Below are positions 24,567 to 31,203 of a stretch of DNA of 58,792 bases, one piece after another (the first letter of the stretch is position 1; each line of letters begins with the position of its first letter). Origin of the DNA: an uncultured Bacteroidales bacterium (GTDB lineage Bacteria; Bacteroidota; Bacteroidia; Bacteroidales; UBA932). The translations under genes and the position numbers were made by a program. The stretch covers positions 1 to 58,792 of the forward strand of contig CABUIX010000004.1 of the NCBI GenBank assembly GCA_902491795.1, read 5' to 3'. A model generated the notes under the pieces. That model saw only the letters and a program-made list of their open reading frames with translations, had not been told where the DNA came from and did no database searches.

Positions 24567-25685
24567 CTATTTGCCTGACAGCATGCGCCTTAGCCCGTCA
24601 AGAATATACCACGGGAGAAATCTGAGCACTTCGCAGGGAATCATCCTTAGCAGTTCCGACTGCTGGCGGATGACCACCAGACTGTTCAGGAGCTTGCGGC
24701 GCAGGAAGGCTGTTTCGCGCCCTGGCCGCTGGACGGCCCCGTATTGTCCGAAGTTGCCCTGCCGCATGATGGTGTCCAGGCAGATCAGTGCTTTCCTTTC
24801 CGCATTGTCGGAATAGAAGGGCATCATTTCTTCAGGAAGGCCGAGACGGTTGACTGCAATCCATCCCATTATCCGCCAGATGTTCATCAGCCTGAGCCTG
24901 CGCACATCTTTTTCGAGCGCCGGGATGTCAATTTCGTCGTGGTGCACGGCCATGAAGCGGCACCAGTCGCAGAGCTGCCGGAGCCCGATGCCTCCACGGA
25001 TCAGGTGGTCGGCGATGTGGAGCAGTATGAAGAGTGCGTCGAACTGCACTGGCGGAAGATTGACCTCCGTCCCGCAAATCATGGTTTGGCGCAGGCCTGA
25101 AGGATTGCCGAGAAGCGCGTCTGACCATGCCTGGAGTTTCCGGTCGGCGAAGGGGTTGGGGTCCACGTTGACATATTTGTGGATTTCTATCGTGCATCCC
25201 CTGCGCTCGAAATGGAAGTGCTTATCGCATTCGTCCTCATGGCCTTCGCTCTCGCCGAACGTGCGGACAAGACTGCAGCTGCGTTCGTAGTCCTTGCCTG
25301 TGTACATGTCGATGTCTCCGCACATGCGGTGGTCAGGCACCGGATAATTTCGGGCCAGTCCCTGGCCTTTCAGCAGTATGCCTTCGATGCCGTTGTCCCT
25401 GAGCAGGGTCACAAGTTCCGCAAGCACCGATTCGAGCTTCATGTTGGCCCTGCGTATGCTTTCGACCGAAACAAAGAGTTTCCTGGCAGTGTCTGCCGGC
25501 GGCATCATCTGCTGCGGCAGAGTGTTGATTCCGTCGGTGAATATCCCTGTCAGAGACTGTCTTGCAGCGGCACGGCACAGCGAGTCCCAGTCGGCTCCGC
25601 CGGCAAAAAGGTCAGCAGAGGCCTTGACGCCCCAGAGGCCGGAGCGGACGAGTTCGAAGAATTGTGCCGATGTCCTGTCTGTCAT
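24567..25685 (-). CDS. Nucleotidyltransferase family protein (NTP_transf_5)
   Basis: The 372-residue protein has the nucleotidyltransferase-like core: LLKG at ~104-107 and the metal-binding GDIDMY at ~123-128 after a conserved Pro-x-x-Arg. NTP_transf_5 proteins are common in clusters for ribosomally made, modified peptides, including phosphorylated lasso peptides, where they may add or remove nucleotides or phosphate. Their reaction is not well established. Here it is the last gene of the long minus-strand train, five bases behind the ABC transporter. The C-terminal half is alpha-helical with many Arg and hydrophobic residues. Family assignment is good; the substrate is unknown. Confidence 0.82.
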   Translation of the reverse strand: MTDRTSAQFFELVRSGLWGVKASADLFAGGADWDSLCRAAARQSLTGIFTDGINTLPQQMMPPADTARKLFVSVESIRRANMKLESVLAELVTLLRDNGIEGILLKGQGLARNYPVPDHRMCGDIDMYTGKDYERSCSLVRTFGESEGHEDECDKHFHFERRGCTIEIHKYVNVDPNPFADRKLQAWSDALLGNPSGLRQTMICGTEVNLPPVQFDALFILLHIADHLIRGGIGLRQLCDWCRFMAVHHDEIDIPALEKDVRRLRLMNIWRIMGWIAVNRLGLPEEMMPFYSDNAERKALICLDTIMRQGNFGQYGAVQRPGRETAFLRRKLLNSLVVIRQQSELLRMIPCEVLRFLPWYILDGLRRMLSGK

Positions 25686-25690
25686 TGGTC

Positions 25691-27370
25691 TTATTGTATG
25701 CGGGCATCCCTGCGGGAGGGTACGGAGTGAGGGTGCAGTTCTATTGTTTCTTCGCAGTATTCGGTGATCTTGCGGCGGTGGGTGATGAATATCATTGTGC
25801 GCCCCGGCAGGGAAGAGCTGAGGTTTTCCATAAGGCGGGCTTCAGTGTCGTGGTCGAGCGAGGAACTGAATTCGTCGAGCAGCAGTATGCTTCCCCTGCG
25901 CAGCAGTGCTCTTGCAATGGCGATTCTCTGTGCCTGTCCTTCGCTGAGTCCGCCCCCGCTTTCGGAGCACTGGGTGTCGAGCCCTTCGGGAAGGTCATGC
26001 ACGAATTCGGCCGCTGCAATGCGAAGGGCTTCATTCATTCTGGCCTCATCGGCATCCGGGTCACCGAGCATTAGGTTGTCCCTGATGCTGCCGCTGAGCA
26101 GCGAATTTCCCTGCGGCACGTATGTCAGGTTGCATCTGGTTGCTGTCCCGGCTGTGGCGCAGTTGTCCTTGTCATACAGTACGATGCTGCCTTCCTGCGG
26201 CTTGAGCAGAGCCAGTATCAGCCGTATCAGGGTGCTCTTGCCGGCTCCCGTCTCTCCTATTATCGCCGTGCGGCTGCCAGGCCTGAAGTCGTGGCTGAAG
26301 TTGTCGATGACTTTCCGGTTTCCGTCGGGATATGTGAATGACACTCCGCTCATCCTTATTCCGGCCGGAGCCTTGAGGTGCACTGGAGGATCCGTTTCCT
26401 CCCCGCCGCCTTCGAGCTCCATTAGCCTGTCGGCCGAGGCCGCGGCATGTATGACGGAGGGTATGTAAGTGCTCAAGTCGAGGACGGGCCTCTGGATCTG
26501 CCCCACGAGCTGGAGGAATGCAGTCATGGCCCCGAAACTCACTGCTCCGGCGAGCATACCGTTTACTCCCCACAGAAACGCGGTGGCATACCCGGCGGCA
26601 AACGCCGCGCTGATGATGGTGCGTGAGGCAACCGTGAAGCGGGTTCTGCGCATGACTTCGTCATACAGTCCGGACTGAAGCCTGTAGAGTCCCGAGGATG
26701 CCCTGCCTTCCTGCTCGAGGCTCTGTATCAGAGTGGCGTGCTGGAGGTTTTCCTGAAGATGCGCCTGGACTTTGCTGTCGGTGTCGCGTATTGCGCGTGT
26801 GAGTCTGCGCAGCTTGCGGAAGAAAAGCTTGCTCAGGACTATGGCCAGCGGCATGATTCCGACGATGGACCATGCGAGGTTGCCGTTCAGTGCAAGAAGG
26901 AAGAAAAACGCTGCGATGAATCTTGCACAGGCTGACAGGAGGGCCGGAATCACATTGCTGATGCAGTCGGCAATCACGCGCACGTCTTCCTCGAGGCGGT
27001 TGGTGATGTCTCCGCTGTGTCTTTCGCCCCGGTTGCCGTGATAGACGCAGATCAGCCTCGAGAAAAGCTGCAGCCGCAGGTTGTTCTTCACGCAGATCTC
27101 GGTCTTGGCCTCAAGACGGGTCCTGAGGAAATTTGTCCCGATCTGGGCAGCCATCGTGAGCACGAGCAGAACTGACCAGGCTGCCATGCTCTTGCCTGAG
27201 TTGCCGGTCGCAATGTCGATCAGCGTCTTGCAGGCCAGTACGAAAAACAGCGAAAGCGCGACTCCGGCGAGATTTGCGGACATGCTTGCCAGCAGGGCAA
27301 GACCCTGCCCCCTGGCTGCCTGCACAAACCATCTGAAGTAGCCATGCGCCGGTTTCGCGTTGTCTTTCAT
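25691..27370 (-). CDS. ABC exporter of the peptide-export type
   Basis: The 559-residue fused permease-ATPase has six membrane helices in residues ~20-310, Walker A GETGAGKST (372-380), a Q-loop in VPQGNSLLSG, Walker B ILLLDEFSSSLD (Asp499-Glu500) and the switch His531. The signature is LSEGQ (475-479) rather than LSGGQ. There is no N-terminal C39 peptidase domain, so any leader removal would need another enzyme; the serine peptidase two genes upstream could do this. Neighbours PqqD-like, HPr-kinase-like and nucleotidyltransferase proteins suggest export of a modified peptide, as for LanT/McjD-type transporters. The start is 12 bases after the pqqD-like stop. Confidence 0.87.
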   Translation of the reverse strand: MKDNAKPAHGYFRWFVQAARGQGLALLASMSANLAGVALSLFFVLACKTLIDIATGNSGKSMAAWSVLLVLTMAAQIGTNFLRTRLEAKTEICVKNNLRLQLFSRLICVYHGNRGERHSGDITNRLEEDVRVIADCISNVIPALLSACARFIAAFFFLLALNGNLAWSIVGIMPLAIVLSKLFFRKLRRLTRAIRDTDSKVQAHLQENLQHATLIQSLEQEGRASSGLYRLQSGLYDEVMRRTRFTVASRTIISAAFAAGYATAFLWGVNGMLAGAVSFGAMTAFLQLVGQIQRPVLDLSTYIPSVIHAAASADRLMELEGGGEETDPPVHLKAPAGIRMSGVSFTYPDGNRKVIDNFSHDFRPGSRTAIIGETGAGKSTLIRLILALLKPQEGSIVLYDKDNCATAGTATRCNLTYVPQGNSLLSGSIRDNLMLGDPDADEARMNEALRIAAAEFVHDLPEGLDTQCSESGGGLSEGQAQRIAIARALLRRGSILLLDEFSSSLDHDTEARLMENLSSSLPGRTMIFITHRRKITEYCEETIELHPHSVPSRRDARIQ

Positions 27371-27382
27371 GATATCGGCCTG

Positions 27383-27649
27383 TTATTCGGTCAGTCCGGC
27401 TTCCTGCCAGGTCTTCAAGAGTCTTCCGGCATCTTCGGCGGCTGTCTGAGGGTCCACGTCGTACTTTTCGAGAAGCAGGGCGGCGAGTGTGCCGGCATCG
27501 AATTCCTTGTCTTCGACGGCTTCCCAGAGATAAGCGGCCGTGTCGTTGAGGCTGATGACCTTGTTGAAGTCGAAATTGTCGATTCCTTCGGCGGAGATTA
27601 TGTGTTCTCCGCACATTTGTCTGAGAACGAATCCTTTCTTGAGTCTCAT
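27383..27649 (-). CDS. PqqD-family peptide chaperone
   Basis: The 88-residue protein matches the RiPP recognition element family: an N-terminal beta hairpin (GFVLRQMCGEHIIS), then NFDFNKVISLNDTAAYLWEAV, the hallmark 'N-x-x-A-x-x-(I/L)-W' segment, followed by helices (DAGTLAALLLEKYDVDPQTAAEDAGRLL, abbreviated by position ~52-78). PqqD-like domains bind leader peptides of ribosomally synthesised peptides and present them to modifying enzymes. It has its own upstream promoter and is followed closely by the transporter and nucleotidyltransferase. No radical-SAM enzyme or cyclase accompanies it, which is unusual. Confidence 0.85.
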   Translation of the reverse strand: MRLKKGFVLRQMCGEHIISAEGIDNFDFNKVISLNDTAAYLWEAVEDKEFDAGTLAALLLEKYDVDPQTAAEDAGRLLKTWQEAGLTE

Positions 27650-27671
27650 GCTGTGGATTATGTGATTCCGG

Positions 27672-27703
27672 CAAATTTAGTCGCTGCCGGAGTCTTTTGC
27701 AAA
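27672..27703 (-). promoter_or_regulatory. Internal promoter in front of the pqqD-like gene
   Basis: In the widest gap (58 bases) of the second half of the gene train, the minus strand has TTTG (27703-27700), 20 bases, then TAAATTTG (27679-27672). This is a full consensus promoter. It would start a transcript ~17 bases before the pqqD-like ATG and express pqqD, transporter and nucleotidyltransferase apart from the upstream genes. Confidence 0.65.
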
Positions 27704-27707
27704 TAAA

Positions 27708-28163
27708 TCAGTGCAGACGGTGTGTGCGCCGCCATACGGCAAGCAGAATGCGCCTGACCGGAAGCAGCCTGTGCCAAATGAGTGCCTTTCGCATCTCGGC
27801 CCTGCTGCGGCAGTCAGCGGTTGACCCGTCGGGGCGTATTATGGCCGCGGCTCGTGCGATGACATGCGAAACACTGCAGCGCTCCGTTCCCCTTATGTTG
27901 CCGTCTCCCATCAGAATCAGCGTGTCTCCGTCGAGTCCGGTCAGCCGGTGCAGCACGAACCTGCCCGGCGAGACTTCGCACAGCAGGATGTCCCCGACGT
28001 TGATTCCGTCTTCGGCGGGAGTCAGCAGTACCTTGTCGATGCCGTCGCGGATGAAAGGAAGCATGCTATTGCCGCGGGCGAGCATCGTGACCTGCCGGCC
28101 TTCCGACAGCAGCCGGCTTATCTCCGGGAACAGTTCCGCATTGGGTACCCTTATCTGCTTCAT
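27708..28163 (-). CDS. S24/S26 serine peptidase, SipW/Sec11-type Ser-His dyad
   Basis: The 151-residue protein has the signal-peptidase core. The nucleophile is Ser33 in ARGNSMLPFIRDG. The second catalytic residue is His72 in FVLHRL, where bacterial type I signal peptidases have Lys; Ser-His is characteristic of the Sec11/SipW branch. LILMGDGN fits the conserved GD box. It lacks the N-terminal membrane anchor, so it would act in the cytosol or through partners. Placed between the HPr-kinase-like and PqqD-like genes, a role in cleaving a peptide precursor is plausible, though many such cluster members remain untested. Fifteen bases separate it from the kinase gene. Confidence 0.82.
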   Translation of the reverse strand: MKQIRVPNAELFPEISRLLSEGRQVTMLARGNSMLPFIRDGIDKVLLTPAEDGINVGDILLCEVSPGRFVLHRLTGLDGDTLILMGDGNIRGTERCSVSHVIARAAAIIRPDGSTADCRSRAEMRKALIWHRLLPVRRILLAVWRRTHRLH

Positions 28164-28178
28164 GCCGGGAAAGATTCT

Positions 28179-29081
28179 TCAGTGTTCTTCTGCGGACGTG
28201 ACCACACTGCAGCAGGTGAGAGCCGCTTCCCTGTCGGGGAGGCAGTACAGGTTGTAGAAACCGCAGGTTGATAGCAGTTGCTCCACCGTGCGGTTGATGC
28301 CGTCCGAGACTCTCCTGTCCCATTTCATTGAAGAGCAGGAAGTTATGAATGAAGCATAGGCCTGTATGCCCTTGAGCCTTTCGATGCGGTTCTCCGGTGC
28401 CTGAAAAATGTGGACTACTGCGCGAAGACAGGTATTGCGGTTTTCCCAGCAGGGGGTCTTCCCGCTCCAGGGTGAGCCGTAGACTACGGCCTTGCCGCCG
28501 GTCACGCGTATAACCGGATTGTCATCGTTGAGCAGAGAGCAGCCTTCGATGTTCTTGAGCCAGAGACGGCTGTGGGTGCTTTTGCCGCTTCCGCTCTTTC
28601 CGGTAAAGGCGTAGCCTCCGTTTTTGTATTCGACGACGGAAGCGTGGATAAGCAGGGTGTCGAGCTGCGCGGTGGCCAGCATGTACATCAGCATGGACGA
28701 GTTGTTGACCGCAAACTGGAGAAGAGAGTCAGTGCAGTTGCCGGGAAGCAGCATGCGTCCTCTTCTGAAGTCGGGGGTGATGGTGAGCAAGAAGTCCGGC
28801 TTGTCCCTTGTCAGCGAGAAGCCGAACACAAGCGGTTCGCAGCCACGGTATATCCAGATGAACGGAGCCTCTTCGTTGAAGCAGCCTGCAAGGGTGCCGC
28901 AATTGCCGCTCCAGGAGTCCTGGCTGCCGGATTCAAGGGTGAACAGCAGGCGGCATTCGTCGTCCGTGTCCAGGAAGGGGATATACGGGCGCAGCACGGT
29001 GTCCGTGTCGGCAGTGCCGGGAAGTGATATCGAGAAACGATGTCCGGCGACATTGAATGTCCTGCAAACGTAGTTTGTCAT
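28179..29081 (-). CDS. HPr kinase/PEPCK-like kinase
   Basis: The C-terminal half has the HPr kinase/phosphorylase-like P-loop fold: LLIHASVV (strand before the loop), Walker A GKSGSGKST at 161-169, the acidic SLLNDDNPVI with Asp186-Asp187, and GSPWSGKTPCW. The N-terminal half (1-130) is beta-rich and unassigned. No PTS genes are present, so HPr is not the likely target. Homologues in lasso-peptide clusters phosphorylate the precursor peptide. Here the gene overlaps the preceding membrane protein by four bases (ATGA) and precedes the peptidase and PqqD-like genes, consistent with peptide phosphorylation (inferred). Confidence 0.83.
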   Translation of the reverse strand: MTNYVCRTFNVAGHRFSISLPGTADTDTVLRPYIPFLDTDDECRLLFTLESGSQDSWSGNCGTLAGCFNEEAPFIWIYRGCEPLVFGFSLTRDKPDFLLTITPDFRRGRMLLPGNCTDSLLQFAVNNSSMLMYMLATAQLDTLLIHASVVEYKNGGYAFTGKSGSGKSTHSRLWLKNIEGCSLLNDDNPVIRVTGGKAVVYGSPWSGKTPCWENRNTCLRAVVHIFQAPENRIERLKGIQAYASFITSCSSMKWDRRVSDGINRTVEQLLSTCGFYNLYCLPDREAALTCCSVVTSAEEH

Positions 29082-30361
29082 GATTTCTTTACTTTCGAAC
29101 GGTATACCAGCAGCGCGGCAAGCACTATGGTCAGCATTATCGAGGCGACAAGACGGAAGCCGGTCACGCTGGACCCGATGGTGGTCTCATAGGGGAGCAG
29201 CTCCTGGAGAAGGCAGCAGGCATCGTAGATGGTCGAGGCCATCGTGAGGCAGGTCATGAAGAACAGCAGGCTGTTCATCCGGTTGTCGGCCTTCTTTTCG
29301 CTGTTGCTTTCTTCCTGGGCTATCATGTGGTAGAGTTCGGCCTTCTCCTTTTCTATCTTGAGTCCACGAGAGGTGCAGGTACAGAATTCTTCCGGGAGGA
29401 AATTGTAGGAAATGCGGTGGAACGAGCAGTTGCGCTCAAAGTCCACCGACTCGCGCTCGAGTTTTCCCACGTTTTCCCTTTCGTACCGGAAGCGTCTGGT
29501 CAGCCGGAACAGATAGCTTCTGCGGAAGAGCTGCCAGATGTATATGAGCCCGAAATAATCGTCCTTCCAGTTGTTGACCAGCCATTGCGGGCAGTCTGAA
29601 CAGAGAATCGTCAGGGTGTCCGAGAGCGAGAGGCATTTCCAGTTGTTGTAGACAGACAGCGAGTTCTCCTCAAGTATCTTCTTGAAATATGCCTTGGACG
29701 GCGAGTCAAGTGATTTGGAGTCATAGGAGCCGACGGGAGCGACCGTGGCCATTTCGAAAAGCAGCTTGTCCATGCCTCCTTCCTGCCAGTGCGCGTTGTC
29801 GGTCCGGGCAATCTGGAAAACGTTGAACTTGTTTCCGTCCTCCACAAGCCGGATGTATTCTTCTTTGGCGCCTTCGGCAGCCGCCGCCGACAGCAGTCTC
29901 CAGACTTCGGTCACCGGAGCAAGCGCCTTGTCGCGGAATTCTTCAAGCCCCGCACTCTGGAGTCGCGACAGATTGCGCAGCAGGGCCACTGCGGCCGTAA
30001 TGTCGTTTTCGCAGCCGCTTTCCATCTCCATCTGTATGGAGAACATGGCGGTCCGGAAAGGACAAATATAAAACCGCAGCCGTGGAATCCTTACTGTGAT
30101 GTCGGATGAACTGCGGGCGAGTTCTGCCGGCAGGGTCACTGCTGCTTCGACCTCCATGGAATACCTGCGCATCGAGAGGTCTTCTCCGGCATCCGGACAG
30201 AGCGAGAAGCGCACGAAGTCAGGAAGGTAGTAGAGTTCGTACTGCCTGCATTCTTCCGGACTGAAAATGTCTTCCTTCCATTGCCCCGGCAGTTTCCGTG
30301 CGGATTCGTCCCTGTTCGCGGCAAGCGAGAATCCGCCGCACAGGTAACCTATATATTCCAT
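29078..30361 (-). CDS. Unknown membrane protein with large cytoplasmic domain and two C-terminal helices
   Basis: I do not recognise a family. The 427-residue protein has no signal peptide. Residues 1-130 are mixed alpha/beta, ~130-320 mostly helical, and ~325-360 (ERENVGKLERESVDF and the following Glu/Lys-rich stretch) may form a coiled coil. Two hydrophobic helices close together at about 365-390 and 400-422 are followed by a short basic tail. This outline (soluble domain, long helix, two terminal membrane helices) recalls CorA-like channels, but no GMN motif is present. The gene overlaps the GDPD gene by 13 bases and the HPr-kinase-like gene by four, so it belongs to the long gene train. 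Confidence 0.72.
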   Translation of the reverse strand: MEYIGYLCGGFSLAANRDESARKLPGQWKEDIFSPEECRQYELYYLPDFVRFSLCPDAGEDLSMRRYSMEVEAAVTLPAELARSSSDITVRIPRLRFYICPFRTAMFSIQMEMESGCENDITAAVALLRNLSRLQSAGLEEFRDKALAPVTEVWRLLSAAAAEGAKEEYIRLVEDGNKFNVFQIARTDNAHWQEGGMDKLLFEMATVAPVGSYDSKSLDSPSKAYFKKILEENSLSVYNNWKCLSLSDTLTILCSDCPQWLVNNWKDDYFGLIYIWQLFRRSYLFRLTRRFRYERENVGKLERESVDFERNCSFHRISYNFLPEEFCTCTSRGLKIEKEKAELYHMIAQEESNSEKKADNRMNSLLFFMTCLTMASTIYDACCLLQELLPYETTIGSSVTGFRLVASIMLTIVLAALLVYRSKVKKS

Positions 30362-31203
30362 GTCCTTGGAGTTTTTATGAACAGTCTGGGGTCATTCGTG
30401 ATCACTCCGTCCACGAGCGTGGTCAATTTCTCGTCGCTTTTGTCAAGGGTCCATACCTTGACCTGCTTGCCGTGGCTGTGCGCCTGCTGCACGAAGGATT
30501 TTGAGGCGGCCGGATAATAGATGTTGAATGAATCCACGCAGTCGTATTTGTCGAAATAGAAGCGGGAGAATCCTCCGTCAAACCCGAAACCCAGGCCTGG
30601 GGACACAAAGAACAGAAGTTTCTCAAGCCTGATTTCCGGAGCCAGGCTGCTGACCTTGAATATTACGTCGTCGTCGAATGACTGGATTACCACATCGTCT
30701 TCGGCTCCGTGCCTGCGGATACAGTCCACGCAGGCCTGCTCTATTCCGGGCAGGGAATGGCCGGTATACTTTATTTCCAGCAGCAGCTTTGCCCTTCCGC
30801 TGATCAGGTCCAGCACTTCGTCGAGGGTGGGGATGTTCTGGTCAGTGGGGTTGCCTTCGGCATCCTTGAGGTGCAGGGTGCGCAGGTCCTTCCACTGCAT
30901 CTCGCTGATGTATCCTTCTCCGTCGGTTGTGCGGTTTACCGAGGGGTCGTGACATACCACGATCTCTCCGTCGGCCGACAGATGCACGTCTATTTCTATC
31001 CATTTGGCCCCGACGGCCATGCTCCTTCTCATGCATTCAAGGGAGTTCTCAGGTCCAAGAGCCGCACCTCCGCGGTGGGCTACCACTATGAGTTCCTTGT
31101 TGGTTTCCATATTCCTGTTTTCTTCGGCCGATTCCGCCCGGCAGCCTGCTCCGAGACACAGTGCGCACACAAAGATAGCCGTTGTCCTGACAATATTGAT
31201 CAT
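30349..31203 (-). CDS. Glycerophosphodiester phosphodiesterase family protein
   Basis: This exported TIM-barrel enzyme hydrolyses glycerophosphodiesters to glycerol 3-phosphate and an alcohol. After a signal sequence (residues ~1-23, with a weak lipobox-like GAGC) come the catalytic motifs: HRGGAALGPENS, EIDVHLSADG, VVCHDPSVNRTT and LLLEIKY. DPRLF near the end completes the fold. Length 284 is normal. It overlaps the large NTPase gene by four bases (ATGA) and the next gene by 13. An extracytoplasmic phosphodiesterase inside a kinase/ATPase operon is unexpected; it might release a lipid head group or a teichoic-acid-like polymer unit. Confidence 0.9.
   Translation of the reverse strand: MINIVRTTAIFVCALCLGAGCRAESAEENRNMETNKELIVVAHRGGAALGPENSLECMRRSMAVGAKWIEIDVHLSADGEIVVCHDPSVNRTTDGEGYISEMQWKDLRTLHLKDAEGNPTDQNIPTLDEVLDLISGRAKLLLEIKYTGHSLPGIEQACVDCIRRHGAEDDVVIQSFDDDVIFKVSSLAPEIRLEKLLFFVSPGLGFGFDGGFSRFYFDKYDCVDSFNIYYPAASKSFVQQAHSHGKQVKVWTLDKSDEKLTTLVDGVITNDPRLFIKTPRTWNI

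Noticed and set aside
24567..29081. Complete lasso-peptide cluster
   Set aside because: The Asn-synthetase-like cyclase and the B2 leader peptidase are missing and the GGWF peptides lack a lasso core pattern with a ring-forming acidic residue at position 7-9 after an obvious cleavage site.
28179..29081. True HPr kinase/phosphorylase of the PTS
   Set aside because: No HPr or PTS genes are nearby and the N-terminal half does not look like HprK; it fits the cluster-associated kinase group better.
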